Source: JADLDB01 sp040752975
Lineage (GTDB): Bacteria > Myxococcota > Myxococcia > Myxococcales > Myxococcaceae
Direction of reading: 5' to 3'
NCBI GenBank assembly: GCA_040752975.1
Contig: JBFMHF010000003.1
Location: 1 to 64,000 of the forward strand
Length of the DNA stretch: 64,000 nt
The notes below the pieces were generated by a model that did not search any database, had not been told where the DNA came from, and was given only the letters and a program-made list of their open reading frames with translations. This document shows positions 1 through 7,987 of this stretch, in pieces. Numbering within the stretch: the first letter of the stretch is position 1; each line of letters begins with the position of its first letter. A program made the position numbers and the translations under genes.

Positions 1-164
1 CACCCGACGGTGGGGACCTCAGAGCACCCGACGGTGGGGACCTCAGAGCACCCGACGGCAGGGGCCTCAGAGCACCCGACGGCAGGGGCCTCAGAGCACC
101 CGACGGCAGGGGCCTCAGAGCACCCGAAGGCGGGGGCCTCAGAGCACCCGACGGCAGGGGCCGA
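1..164. repeat. 24-bp tandem repeat array, about seven copies
   Basis: A 24-bp unit (CACCCGACGGCAGGGGCCTC followed by AGAG) is repeated head to tail about seven times. The first two copies carry TGGGGACC in place of CAGGGGCC, and the sixth has an AAGGCG variant. The array probably continues off the left edge. Because 24 is a multiple of three it reads as an 8-residue repeat (SEHPTAGA) in one plus frame, but no gene around it is convincing. It ends 11 bp beyond the stop of the minus-strand gene that follows, so it is most simply an intergenic minisatellite. A 14-nt piece of the unit recurs at 48887-48900. Confidence 0.9.
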
Positions 165-175
165 CGTCAGCCCCC

Positions 176-1213
176 TCACCGCGCCCGCACGATGCACCCC
201 TTCGCGAGTGCCTTCACCGCGTCCTCCAGGCCGGGCGTGCACAACAGCCGCCGCTCGCGAAACGCGATCACCCGGCGGGCCGCCAACGCCTCGGACAGCG
301 CCGGCAGCCGGCCCCAGGGATCGACGCAGCTCGCCGCGCGCACCGATTCGCCCGCGCGCTCGAGCACCAGGCTCAGCACCGCACCGCCCGCAGCACGCAC
401 CAGCGCTCCCAACGCCTCAGCGAAGGCACCCGGCGCCTCGGGCCCCGCCACGTGCGAAGACACCAGTGGCCCCAGTTGCCCGCGCTCCACTTCGTGGACC
501 ACCACGCCGTCGGAGTGCTCCAGCGCTGGCCAGACTTCTCCCAGCTCCGCGTTCGCCGCCACGTCCGCCAGGGCGCGCGCGATGGACTCCGGCACCTCAG
601 CCTGGTCGCGGCGGTCGACCGGAAAGGGCCGGCCCTGCGCCTGCGTCAGCTGCACGGTGAGGCGCCGCGGCGTGCCATCAGGCAGAACCGCGTCGTGCAC
701 CACCTGCAGCCGGGTCCGTCGCCCCTCGCGCCCCATCAGCCGCGCGGTGGTGTGCGACACCGGTGGCAGCGCCGTCGCGGCAAGCGCCACGTGGTAGCTC
801 ACCGATGCGCGCGTCGCCTTCGCCCGATGCGAGGCGAGGAACTCCCGCACCGCCACCTGGTGCGCCAGCAGCCGAGACAACATCCTCGCCACGGGAAGTC
901 CCGAGGCGCGATGCACCTCCACCACCGGGGGACCCGCTCGGGGTCGCGGCCGGCCAAGGAAGGCGAGCAGCTCCTGCATCGGCTTCGGCGGCGGGAAGAG
1001 CGCGCCCGGCCGAGCCACCGTAACGAGCTCCGCCACTTGCGCGAGGTACGGGGCCGCCTCGTCGGGACTCAGCTTCACGGTCGGCTGCAGAGGCGCCACG
1101 TTCAAGCGCACAGTCTCTTCCCGTTCCGCGCGCGAGAGAAGCGCCGCAAGCGGCCGGCGCTGGAGGAAGACGGCCTCGGTCGGCCGTGTGACCCTGACAG
1201 TGAGTTGAAGCAT
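176..1213 (-). CDS. hypothetical protein, 345 residues
   Basis: I do not recognise the family. The protein is rich in Ala, Arg and Leu, soluble-looking, with no signal peptide or membrane segment. Its N-terminus is a short beta-like stretch (MLQLTVRVTRPTEAVF) followed by a Pro-containing segment near residues 60-80. The ATG at 1213 is preferred to the GTG one codon upstream because an AAGG element lies directly before it. The gene is divergent from cysE with a 139-bp gap and ends just before the 24-bp tandem repeats. Codon use matches the rest of the window, so it is likely a real, lineage-specific gene. Confidence 0.7.
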   Translation of the reverse strand: MLQLTVRVTRPTEAVFLQRRPLAALLSRAEREETVRLNVAPLQPTVKLSPDEAAPYLAQVAELVTVARPGALFPPPKPMQELLAFLGRPRPRAGPPVVEVHRASGLPVARMLSRLLAHQVAVREFLASHRAKATRASVSYHVALAATALPPVSHTTARLMGREGRRTRLQVVHDAVLPDGTPRRLTVQLTQAQGRPFPVDRRDQAEVPESIARALADVAANAELGEVWPALEHSDGVVVHEVERGQLGPLVSSHVAGPEAPGAFAEALGALVRAAGGAVLSLVLERAGESVRAASCVDPWGRLPALSEALAARRVIAFRERRLLCTPGLEDAVKALAKGCIVRAR

Positions 1214-1355
1214 CACCTTCGCGCAGGCCCTCGCCCCGAGTTCGAGAGCGCCTCGACTGGCTCAAACTGACGCCGTCTCATGCGAGGCGAGACGTGCGCG
1301 GGGCGCGTGAGCGAGGCAAGTTCAACTCGGGTGGCTCTGGGGTTAAGTCAGCCCC

Positions 1356-2201
1356 ATGACGCACGTGCCCGACGAGCTTTTGGAGCGCCTCCTGGAGGCC
1401 CGCCGCAAGCACCACCTGCCCTCCCAGGTCCGACCGCTGGCCCAGGCCTTCGCGCCGCAGCTGCTGGGCGTGCTCTTCCCGCACTTCGCCTCCTCGGTGG
1501 TGTGCAGCGAAGACGCGGTGACGGAAGACCTCATCGAACTGGGCGAGTCCCTGGCGCGGCTGGAACGCAGCATCGCCACGCTGCACGAGACGATGCCCGA
1601 GAAGCTGGTAGAGCGCTTCTTGAACGCGCTCCCTGAAGTGCACACCCGCCTCGAGGAGGACGCGCGGGCCATCTTCAACGGAGACCCGGCGGCGAAGTCC
1701 ATCGACGAAGTCATCCTCACCTACCCCGGCTTCTACGCCATCGCCCTCTACCGCTGCGCCCACGCGCTCCACCGCCTCGGCCTGCCACTTCTGCCTCGCC
1801 TGCTCACCGAGCACGCCCACGAGAAGACGGGCATCGACATCCACCCCGGCGCGACCATCGGCCGCCGCTTCTGCATCGACCACGGCACCGGCCTCGTCAT
1901 CGGCGAAACCTGCGTCATCGGCGACGACGTGAAGCTGTACCAGGGCGTCACCCTGGGCGCCGTCACCGTCGAGAAGGCGCTGGCCGACAAGAAGCGCCAC
2001 CCCACCCTGGAAGACGGCGTCATCATCTACGCGGGCGCCACCATCCTCGGCGGCACCACCGTCGTGGGAAAGAACTCCATCGTCGCGGGCAACGCCTTCC
2101 TCACCGTCTCCGTCCCGCCCAACTCCATCGTGTCCCGCCGCGCGGAGGTCCGCCCCCGCAGCACCACCGCCACCCTCGAAGAGCTCGACTGGGTCATCTG
2201 A
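1356..2201 (+). CDS. cysE: serine O-acetyltransferase (CysE/EpsC type)
   Basis: Transfers acetyl from acetyl-CoA to L-serine, giving O-acetylserine, the first committed step of cysteine synthesis in the cytoplasm. The protein is 281 residues: an alpha-helical N-terminal domain (about 1-145) precedes a left-handed beta-helix of hexapeptide repeats (about 158-260). Family landmarks are YPGFYA near 123, IHPGA near 162, the DHGTG loop with the likely catalytic His176, and GIVIGE-like repeats. The extended N-terminus is typical of the EpsC-like long form. No Shine-Dalgarno precedes the ATG, and a TTAAG element lies about 12 nt upstream, so a leaderless or near-leaderless transcript is possible. 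cysK follows 75 bp downstream on the same strand and uses the product. Confidence 0.95.
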   Translation: MTHVPDELLERLLEARRKHHLPSQVRPLAQAFAPQLLGVLFPHFASSVVCSEDAVTEDLIELGESLARLERSIATLHETMPEKLVERFLNALPEVHTRLEEDARAIFNGDPAAKSIDEVILTYPGFYAIALYRCAHALHRLGLPLLPRLLTEHAHEKTGIDIHPGATIGRRFCIDHGTGLVIGETCVIGDDVKLYQGVTLGAVTVEKALADKKRHPTLEDGVIIYAGATILGGTTVVGKNSIVAGNAFLTVSVPPNSIVSRRAEVRPRSTTATLEELDWVI

Positions 2202-2222
2202 CGTTGCCAGCCGCGCCCTCAT

Positions 2223-2256
2223 CCACTAGAACGGATGAGCCTCCACTTAAACGGAT
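2223..2256 (+). promoter_or_regulatory. paired 15-bp direct repeat between cysE and cysK
   Basis: Two near-identical 15-mers, CCACTAGAACGGATG (2223-2237) and CCACTTAAACGGATG (2242-2256), lie 19 bp apart start to start in the cysE-cysK gap, 20 bp upstream of the cysK start. Two mismatches separate the copies. A spacing near two helical turns fits a paired binding site for a transcription factor. It could also be a chance duplication. No regulator gene is adjacent. Confidence 0.45.
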
Positions 2257-2276
2257 GCCTCACAAGGAGCCAGGAC

Positions 2277-3191
2277 ATGCGCGCCGCCACCATCCTCGAC
2301 ACCATCGGGAACACCCCGCACCTGAAGCTGAACCGGCTGTTCGACGCGAAGTACGAGGTGTGGGTGAAGCTGGAGCGCGCCAACCCGGGGGCCAGCATCA
2401 AGGACCGCATCGCGCTGGCGATGATTGAGGACGCGGAGAAGAAGGGGCTGCTCAAGAAGGACTCCGTCATCATCGAGCCCACCAGCGGCAACACGGGCAT
2501 CGGGCTGGCGATGGTGTGCGCGGTGAAGGGGTACAAGCTCATCCTGGTGATGCCGGAGTCGATGTCACTCGAGCGCCGGCGGGTGATGGCCGCGTACGGC
2601 GCCACCTTCGACCTGACGCCGCGGGAGAAGGGCATGAAGGGCGCCATCGCGCGCGCCAACGAGCTGCTCGCGCAGACGCCCAACGCGTGGATTCCCCAGC
2701 AGTTCGAGAACGAGGCCAACGTCGAGGTGCACCGGCGGACCACCGTGCAGGAGATCCTCAAGGACTTCCCGGAGGGCTTCGATGTGCTCATCACCGGCGT
2801 CGGCACCGGCGGGCACATCACCGCCTGCGCGGAGCTGCTCAAGGAGAAGTGGCCGAAGCTGAAGGTGTTCGCGGTGGAGCCGGTGAAGTCGCCGGTGCTG
2901 TCGGGCGGCGAGCCGGGGCCCCACCCCATTCAGGGCATCGGCGCGGGCTTCGTGCCGAAGATTCTCAAGAAGGACCTCCTCGACGGCGTGCTGAAGGTCG
3001 AGCACACCGACGCCTTCGAGATGGCGCGGCGGGCGGCGCGGGAAGAAGGGCTCTTCATCGGTGCGTCCTCGGGCGCGTCGCTGCAGGCGGTGAAGCAGAA
3101 GCTGCCGGACCTGCCCGCGGGCACGCGCGTCCTCACCTTCTGCTACGACACCGGCGAGCGGTACCTGTCCGTCGACGGCTTCCTGCCTTGA
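2277..3191 (+). CDS. cysK: cysteine synthase A (O-acetylserine sulfhydrylase)
   Basis: PLP-dependent fold-type II enzyme that replaces the acetyl group of O-acetylserine with sulfide to form cysteine. The 304-residue protein has the expected size. The Schiff-base lysine is K42 in NPGASIKDR, the substrate loop PTSGNTG spans about 68-74, and the phosphate-binding GVGTGGH and the C-terminal SGASSGAS are present. The ATG at 2277 is chosen over an upstream ATG at 2235 because AAGGAG (2264-2269) sits seven bases before it and the encoded start MRAATILDTIGNTP matches the family. It follows cysE, so the two cysteine-synthesis enzymes are paired. Cystathionine beta-synthase-type relatives are the main alternative, but no extra C-terminal domain exists. 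Confidence 0.95.
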   Translation: MRAATILDTIGNTPHLKLNRLFDAKYEVWVKLERANPGASIKDRIALAMIEDAEKKGLLKKDSVIIEPTSGNTGIGLAMVCAVKGYKLILVMPESMSLERRRVMAAYGATFDLTPREKGMKGAIARANELLAQTPNAWIPQQFENEANVEVHRRTTVQEILKDFPEGFDVLITGVGTGGHITACAELLKEKWPKLKVFAVEPVKSPVLSGGEPGPHPIQGIGAGFVPKILKKDLLDGVLKVEHTDAFEMARRAAREEGLFIGASSGASLQAVKQKLPDLPAGTRVLTFCYDTGERYLSVDGFLP

Positions 3192-3216
3192 TCAACCGCT
3201 GATCAACTTCGCGGTT
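3188..3216 (+). other. overlapping inverted repeats at the cysK stop codon
   Basis: TTGATCA (3188-3194) and TGATCAA (3200-3206) form a perfect 7-bp dyad with a 5-nt loop that includes the cysK stop codon. AACCGC (3194-3199) can instead pair with GCGGTT (3211-3216), so the two stems exclude each other. There is no T-tract. It may act as a weak terminator or a protein site, but function is unproven. Confidence 0.3.
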
Positions 3217-3269
3217 CCCTTCGGCGCAGGCTCGGGCGTAAACAGGCGTCTCCCACGGAGGGGAATCGC

Positions 3270-3914
3270 ATGTACACGCAGACCATTCAGCACCTGCGAG
3301 GCGAAGTGGAGGCCGTCTCCACCTTCCACACCGCGCTCGCCCGCCTGGGGCAACTGGCCGACACGCGCGCACCGACCGCCTGGAGCGGCCCCCTGCTGGA
3401 CGAAATCGAAGACGCAGTGGACGAAGACGGCAGCTTCACCCGCGCCGCCATCGACGAGCTCCGCAAGCGCGCCGCCAACGCGCTGGCCAACCAGTACCGC
3501 GTGGTGGCCGCCACCATCGACGGGCTGAACAACGGGCGACAGGCCGAGTTGCGCTCGCTGCTGGGCGACACGCTGGCCACCGGCACGGGGAACACCACCA
3601 TCCTGCAGAGCCCCAACCCGGCCAACGTGCTCACCACGCTGGTGCGCTCCGGCGAGCTGCGGCTGGATCTCGCGCAGCGCGCGGTGCAGGTGGTGAAGAC
3701 GGCAACCGAGGCGCCGGCCGCGGTCCAGAAGATGCCCGCGAAGGCGAAGGCCGCCGCCAAGAAGCCGGTGAAGGCCACCGCGAAGAAGAAGCCGGCCGCC
3801 GCGAAGGCGAAGGGCGTGAAGGCCGCCAGGGCGAAGAGCGTGAAGAGCGTGAAGAGCGCGAAGAAGCCGGTGGCCAAGACGCGCAAGGCGCCGGCGAAGA
3901 AGCCCAGGCGCTGA
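3270..3914 (+). CDS. protein with histone H1-like Lys/Ala-rich C-terminal tail
   Basis: 214 residues in two parts. The first 150 residues are a helical, mixed-charge domain I do not recognise. From about 153 the protein becomes a basic low-complexity tail built of Lys, Ala, Pro and Val (AKKPVKAT, SVKSVKSAKK), like the C-terminus of histone H1 and of bacterial H1-like proteins. By analogy the tail should bind DNA or another polyanion in the cytoplasm. A strong GGAGGGG ribosome site precedes the ATG. No signal peptide. It stands alone between cysK and a lipoprotein gene. The function is inferred from composition only, and nucleic-acid binding by the N-terminal part cannot be judged. Confidence 0.8.
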   Translation: MYTQTIQHLRGEVEAVSTFHTALARLGQLADTRAPTAWSGPLLDEIEDAVDEDGSFTRAAIDELRKRAANALANQYRVVAATIDGLNNGRQAELRSLLGDTLATGTGNTTILQSPNPANVLTTLVRSGELRLDLAQRAVQVVKTATEAPAAVQKMPAKAKAAAKKPVKATAKKKPAAAKAKGVKAARAKSVKSVKSAKKPVAKTRKAPAKKPRR

Positions 3915-3996
3915 CGAAGGTCCCTGAAATTTCCCCCGGGGCGCCGCCGTCTGGCACGCGCGCGTCGGGGCCGGCCCACGCATCGACGGAGTGCCC

Positions 3997-4830
3997 ATGC
4001 GACGCATCGTCCCGGTCCTCGCGCTGTCCTTCGCGCTGGTGGCGTCTGGCTGCAAGCTGCTCGAGGACTTCTTCAAGACCGCCTTTCAGCAGCCCAGCTT
4101 CAACTTCAAGAGTGTCGCCCTCACCGACGTCTCGCTGGGAGGCCTCACCCTGGACACGGTGTGGCAGTTGGACAACCCCAACTCGGTGGGCCTCTCGCTG
4201 GCGACCGTCGACTACGCGCTCTTCATCGACTCCAAGCAGGTGCTGGCGGGCGCTCCGGCGCAGGGGCTGCAGATTCCGGCGAAGGGCTCGACGGACCTCC
4301 ACTTCCCCGCGGGCATCAAGTTCCTCGACCTGGTGGGCGTCGTGGAGACCTTCCTCACAAAGGACCAGGCGTCGTGGCGCGCTGAAGGCAGCATCGGCCT
4401 CCAGACTCCGGTGGGCGTCATCAAGCTGCCGCTGGCGAAGGAAGGCCAGTTCGAGGTGCCCAAGGTGCCGCAGGTGGCCTTCGGCAACCCGCGCGTGTCC
4501 AACGTCACGCTGCAGGGCGCCACCATCGAATTCCCTCTCACCGTCACCAACCGCAATACCTACCCGCTGCCCATCGGAGGCGTGACGGGCACGGTGTCGC
4601 TGGCGGGCGCGCCGCTGGGCACGCTGTCGACGGGGAACCTCGGCGCGATGGACGGGAAGGGGACGAAGCAGGTGGCGCTGCCGCTGACGGTGAACTTCCT
4701 GTCGGCAGGCATGGCGGTGGCCCGGGCAGTCCAGGGCGGCAACGCGCAGGTGTCCTTCAACGCGCAGGTGCAGTCGGGGCCGACGGCGCTGCCGCTCAGG
4801 GTGGACCAACTGGTGAACCTGGTGCGGTGA
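3997..4830 (+). CDS. LEA type 2-like lipoprotein
   Basis: 277 residues. The N-terminus MRRIVPVLALSFALVASGC is a lipoprotein signal with lipobox ASGC, giving lipidated Cys19. The mature part is beta-rich and contains the pattern of late-embryogenesis-abundant type 2 (WHy) domains: LTLDTVWQLDNPNSVGLSLATV near the start, then two similar Ig-like halves. Such proteins sit on the periplasmic face of the envelope, and their role in bacteria is poorly known. The ATG at 3997 is preferred to the GTG at 3991 because GGAG (3988-3991) is then correctly spaced. A small membrane-protein gene follows after 1 bp, so the two are probably co-transcribed and may act together. Confidence 0.8.
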   Translation: MRRIVPVLALSFALVASGCKLLEDFFKTAFQQPSFNFKSVALTDVSLGGLTLDTVWQLDNPNSVGLSLATVDYALFIDSKQVLAGAPAQGLQIPAKGSTDLHFPAGIKFLDLVGVVETFLTKDQASWRAEGSIGLQTPVGVIKLPLAKEGQFEVPKVPQVAFGNPRVSNVTLQGATIEFPLTVTNRNTYPLPIGGVTGTVSLAGAPLGTLSTGNLGAMDGKGTKQVALPLTVNFLSAGMAVARAVQGGNAQVSFNAQVQSGPTALPLRVDQLVNLVR

Positions 4831-4831
4831 C

Positions 4832-5314
4832 GTGCTCTTCCGCGTCCTCCTCGCGGTGTGCGCGGGCCTGGCCGCGGTGGGCTTCTCCCGCAGCGTCCCT
4901 TCGTCGTGGTTGGCGCAGGGCGCGACGGGCGCGGTGGGGGCGCTCTTCTGCGTGCTGGCGCTGCAGCTCAAGGGGCTGACGAGGGAGCGCATCTCGCAGG
5001 TGGGCGGGACGCCGCTGTACCTCGCGGGGTCGACGGCGGGCGTGGGCGTGGTGGCGGGCGCGGTGGAGTTGGTCCTCTCGCGTGGACTGACGCACTCGCT
5101 GGCGATGCTGGCCGGGCCGGTGGCGGTGCTGGCGGGCGTGCTCGTCGCCGTCTCGGCGCTGCGCCTGTCGACGGCCCACGCGGCGAAGCGGGTGCTGCAT
5201 GCGGTGGCGCTGCTGTCCTTCCTCGCGGCCGCGGCGACGACGCTGATGATGGTGCGCACCTGGAAGCTGTTGCCTCCGCTGCCCGGTGTGGAACGCCCGA
5301 TGCGCGTGGGTTGA
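4832..5314 (+). CDS. small integral membrane protein
   Basis: 160 residues, almost entirely hydrophobic, with four or five predicted membrane helices (about 3-20, 28-46, 62-82, 88-107 and 118-140) and a short C-terminal tail. It begins with GTG one base after the stop of the LEA-type lipoprotein gene, so translational coupling is likely. I do not recognise the family and no catalytic motif is visible. The tight pairing suggests an envelope function shared with the lipoprotein. Confidence 0.7.
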   Translation: MLFRVLLAVCAGLAAVGFSRSVPSSWLAQGATGAVGALFCVLALQLKGLTRERISQVGGTPLYLAGSTAGVGVVAGAVELVLSRGLTHSLAMLAGPVAVLAGVLVAVSALRLSTAHAAKRVLHAVALLSFLAAAATTLMMVRTWKLLPPLPGVERPMRVG

Positions 5315-5404
5315 CGCCGACCCGCACGGGACGGGCCGTCGTCGTGGGCCCGAGTCGTTCGCCGGACCGGCTGGTGGCGACCAGCGCGGGTCTGGCCCTG
5401 AGTC

Positions 5405-5425
5405 GCCGCCTCCCCTCGAGGCGGC
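5405..5425. other. perfect 8-bp inverted repeat
   Basis: GCCGCCTC (5405-5412) and GAGGCGGC (5418-5425) are perfectly complementary around a 5-nt loop, in the 207-bp gap after the small membrane-protein gene. It could serve as a factor-independent stem, but no T-run follows, so a terminator call would be weak. Confidence 0.35.
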
Positions 5426-5521
5426 CAACGACCGGGCTGGCGGGACAATCGTCTCTCGCTCCGACCTCGCGGCGCGGCACTTCGGGTCGCCCAGGCCTCA
5501 CGCCTCTGTTATCGGCGCGCC

Positions 5522-7372
5522 ACGCGACGCCTGCTCCTCTCCCTCGCCCTCGCCCTCGGCGCCTGCACGGTGTCCACGTCCCCTTCCCTCGAGAGCGACG
5601 CGCTTCCGGTCAAGGTGGAACCACCTCCGCCGCCCGACACCGCGTGCAGCGACGCCTGCACGTTCTCCGACCAACTCTGCGAGCCCTTCGACGGCCCCGC
5701 GTGCCTGACCGCCTGCGACGCGGGCGTCCCGGATGGCGGCTCGGCGTTGAACGTGAAGGACTGCCTCACCGACGCCGGCTTCTCCTGCAGCGCCTCGCGC
5801 GCGTGCCTGAGGCCTCCGGCGAATCCACCCTTCGCGCCTGGACCGTACGGGACGAAGGTGCGCGACCTCGCCGGCCCCTTCACCCTCACCCTGCCGGAGG
5901 GCGACTGGGACTTCGCCTCCGAGTGGACCGGCCAGGACAGCTACCTCTTCCTCGCCTACGCGCCCGGCACGAGCGGCGGCGGCATCGACACCAACCGCGG
6001 CCTCTTCGCCGGGAACCTGCGCCCGCTCCTCGACGCCTCCCCTCGCAACGTGCACTACGTCTTCGGGTGGCTGCGCGACCAACCCGGCTTCGAGGGCGTG
6101 CGCCAGCGCTGGACACAGGAACTCCACGCGCTGCCCGAGCCCGACCGCTCCTGGTGGCTCGCGCGCGTGCACTTCCAGCTGCCGGCCCTCGACCAGACGC
6201 CGGGGTGGATTGGCCAGATGATGACGGCGCGCTGGGCCAACCCGCCCCGCTACCTCGGCAACGAGCTGACCAGCTTCGCCATCGACCGCTTCCAGCGCAT
6301 CCGAGAGGTGGGGATGCTGGGGCGCCTCGCGCAGAACGGCGTCGCGCCGGACCTCTCCATGCTTCGCCACGAAGCCGAGGCCTTCAACCTCGAGGCCGAC
6401 ACCGAGGCCCGCCTCGCCCGTCAGTCGGCGCGCGTCCTCACCCTCGCCACCGCCCAGACGGCATACGACCGCATCGACGTCGACGTCACCTGGCCCGACG
6501 AGGCGGAGCTCGCGCAGTACGACACGCTGGAAGCGGACCTCTTCCTCGGCTGCCCGGAGCACCGCAACACCAACTGCGGCGCGTGGGACTACCTCTCGCA
6601 CCTGCGCCGCTGCGAGCTGGCCGGCCCCATCGACGGAGGTGTCAACGCCGACGGCGGAACGGGCTTCCTCCCCGACGGCGGCTTCGCCTGGACGTGCAAC
6701 GAGGAGCTCGCCCGCTGGATTACGCCCTACTGGCGGGAGGGCCGCTGGGTGACGGACATCTCCGCGCAGTTGGCGACGCTGAGGCCCGGCCCCAACCACC
6801 TCCGCTGGACGGCCAGCGGCCAGTGGGACCCGCGCCGCACCGACTACGTGGTGTCGCTGTCCCTGCGCCTGTCCAACTCGCAGCGCGGCGTGCGTCCCGT
6901 GGCAGCCATTCCCCTCTGGACGGGCGGAAACCTGAACGACTCGTACAACGCCGCCCACCCGCCGAAGACGGTCGACGTGCCGGCCGACGCGGTGAAGGTG
7001 GAGTTGGTGACGCTCACCACCGGCCACGGCGGCGTGCAGCCCACCAACTGCGCCGAGTTCTGCAACCACCAGCACGTGTTTTCCGTCAACGGCGTGGCCC
7101 ACCGCCAGTCCTTCCCCGAGGCGCAGCAACCGTCGACGTGCGCGATGCGCGTGCCGGCCGGCGTCGTGCCCAACCAGCACGGCACCTGGTACTTCGGCCG
7201 CGGCGGCTGGTGCCCGGGTCAGGACGTCCCACCGTGGGTGGTGGACGTCACCGCCGAAGTGATGAAGGGCCAGCCCAACACCCTCACCTACCGCGCCGAG
7301 TTCCAGGGCGCGCCGGTGACGGGCAACCTGGGCAACGTGGTGCTGTCGTCGTGGCTGGTGGTGTGGCGCTGA
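5522..7372 (+). CDS. PNGase F-like lipoprotein with a probable ACG start
   Basis: The C-terminal half matches the peptide-N-glycosidase F family (enzymes that cut the amide bond between Asn and N-glycans). Landmarks are the CPEHRNTNCGAWDYLSHLRR segment, the tryptophan-rich region around WREGRWVTDIS, and a TGHGG...NCAEFCNHQH block near the C-terminus. The first usable ATG/GTG (GTG at 5570) would start inside the protein. Reading upstream in frame gives (T)RRLLLSLALALGAC, a complete lipoprotein signal with lipobox LGAC. The codon where ATG is expected is ACG (5522). This implies rare ACG initiation, a mutated start or a base-call error. From ACG the protein is 616 residues. Many Cys residues and a Gly/Asp-rich linker fit an extracellular location. 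Deglycosylation of host or prey proteins is plausible but unproven. Confidence 0.75.
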   Translation, partial: TRRLLLSLALALGACTVSTSPSLESDALPVKVEPPPPPDTACSDACTFSDQLCEPFDGPACLTACDAGVPDGGSALNVKDCLTDAGFSCSASRACLRPPANPPFAPGPYGTKVRDLAGPFTLTLPEGDWDFASEWTGQDSYLFLAYAPGTSGGGIDTNRGLFAGNLRPLLDASPRNVHYVFGWLRDQPGFEGVRQRWTQELHALPEPDRSWWLARVHFQLPALDQTPGWIGQMMTARWANPPRYLGNELTSFAIDRFQRIREVGMLGRLAQNGVAPDLSMLRHEAEAFNLEADTEARLARQSARVLTLATAQTAYDRIDVDVTWPDEAELAQYDTLEADLFLGCPEHRNTNCGAWDYLSHLRRCELAGPIDGGVNADGGTGFLPDGGFAWTCNEELARWITPYWREGRWVTDISAQLATLRPGPNHLRWTASGQWDPRRTDYVVSLSLRLSNSQRGVRPVAAIPLWTGGNLNDSYNAAHPPKTVDVPADAVKVELVTLTTGHGGVQPTNCAEFCNHQHVFSVNGVAHRQSFPEAQQPSTCAMRVPAGVVPNQHGTWYFGRGGWCPGQDVPPWVVDVTAEVMKGQPNTLTYRAEFQGAPVTGNLGNVVLSSWLVVWR

Positions 7373-7540
7373 CGCGACGACGTGCGCCCTTCAGGTGCCC
7401 ATGAACATCACCTGACACCGCGGGCTCGCGGGCCGCACCTGCAAGTCCTTCGCCTTCACGGGCACGCGCCTGCCGCTAGCCTGCGCCGGCCTCTCCGTCC
7501 GCGGCGTCGACGCCGGCGCCCGGCAAGGGACCGGCCTCGG

Positions 7541-7987
7541 TCATGGCTTCCCCCCTCGATTCTTCAGCCGCGCCTTGGACTTGACCGGAATCAGCCGGTC
7601 GCCGCTGCCCGAGATCTTGAACATCCGCGGGCAGGCCTCGAAGAGCTCGTCCGCCTTCTCTTTGAGGTTGTCGGACCCGATGTCGTCCTGCATCCCGACA
7701 ATCGCGGCGAGCAGCGGCCCGGTGTCCGGGCATTTGAACACGAGGCCCAGAGTCTTCCCTTCCCTCGAGTCCAGATAGAGGATCACCCGGGGATCGGCGA
7801 AGTAGCGATCGCACCGGAGCGTGAGCTTGCCGTTGTCGTACTCGAACGCCGCCTCCGGCTCGATCCAGAGACCGTCGTCGAAGTGACCGGTGAAGTTGGG
7901 GAGGGGCTTCCAGCCCTTCGCCGCGAACAGCTCGACGAAGCGCGCACGCTCCCGAAGCTGCTCCGGGGTCATCTCCGTCTTTCTCAT
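7541..7987 (-). CDS. hypothetical protein, 148 residues
   Basis: Cytoplasmic-looking protein with no recognised domain. It begins MRKTEMTPEQLRERARFVEL and has an alternating charged/hydrophobic pattern (a GHFDDGLWIEPEAAFEYDNG segment, then YLDSREGKTLGLVFKCPDTG). A good AAGGAG site lies before the ATG. Its start overlaps by four bases (ATGA) the end of a broken Cys-rich reading frame. Codon choice has less of the strong third-position G/C bias seen in neighbours, suggesting arrival by transfer, in line with the surrounding fragments. Confidence 0.65.
   Translation of the reverse strand: MRKTEMTPEQLRERARFVELFAAKGWKPLPNFTGHFDDGLWIEPEAAFEYDNGKLTLRCDRYFADPRVILYLDSREGKTLGLVFKCPDTGPLLAAIVGMQDDIGSDNLKEKADELFEACPRMFKISGSGDRLIPVKSKARLKNRGGKP

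Noticed and set aside
10..660. Plus-strand reading frame through the 24-bp repeats
   Set aside because: It starts with GTG inside the array and continues antisense through a better minus-strand gene. Composition after the repeats is Pro/Arg-rich shadow sequence.
1274..1294. CGTCTC/GAGACG inverted repeat between the first gene and cysE
   Set aside because: A 6-bp stem with a 9-nt loop is common by chance in DNA this rich in G and C, and no promoter element lines up with it.
3954..3972. TGGCACG resembling the -24 element of a sigma-54 promoter
   Set aside because: The -12 element at the required spacing reads CGTCGG rather than TTGC, so the promoter call fails.
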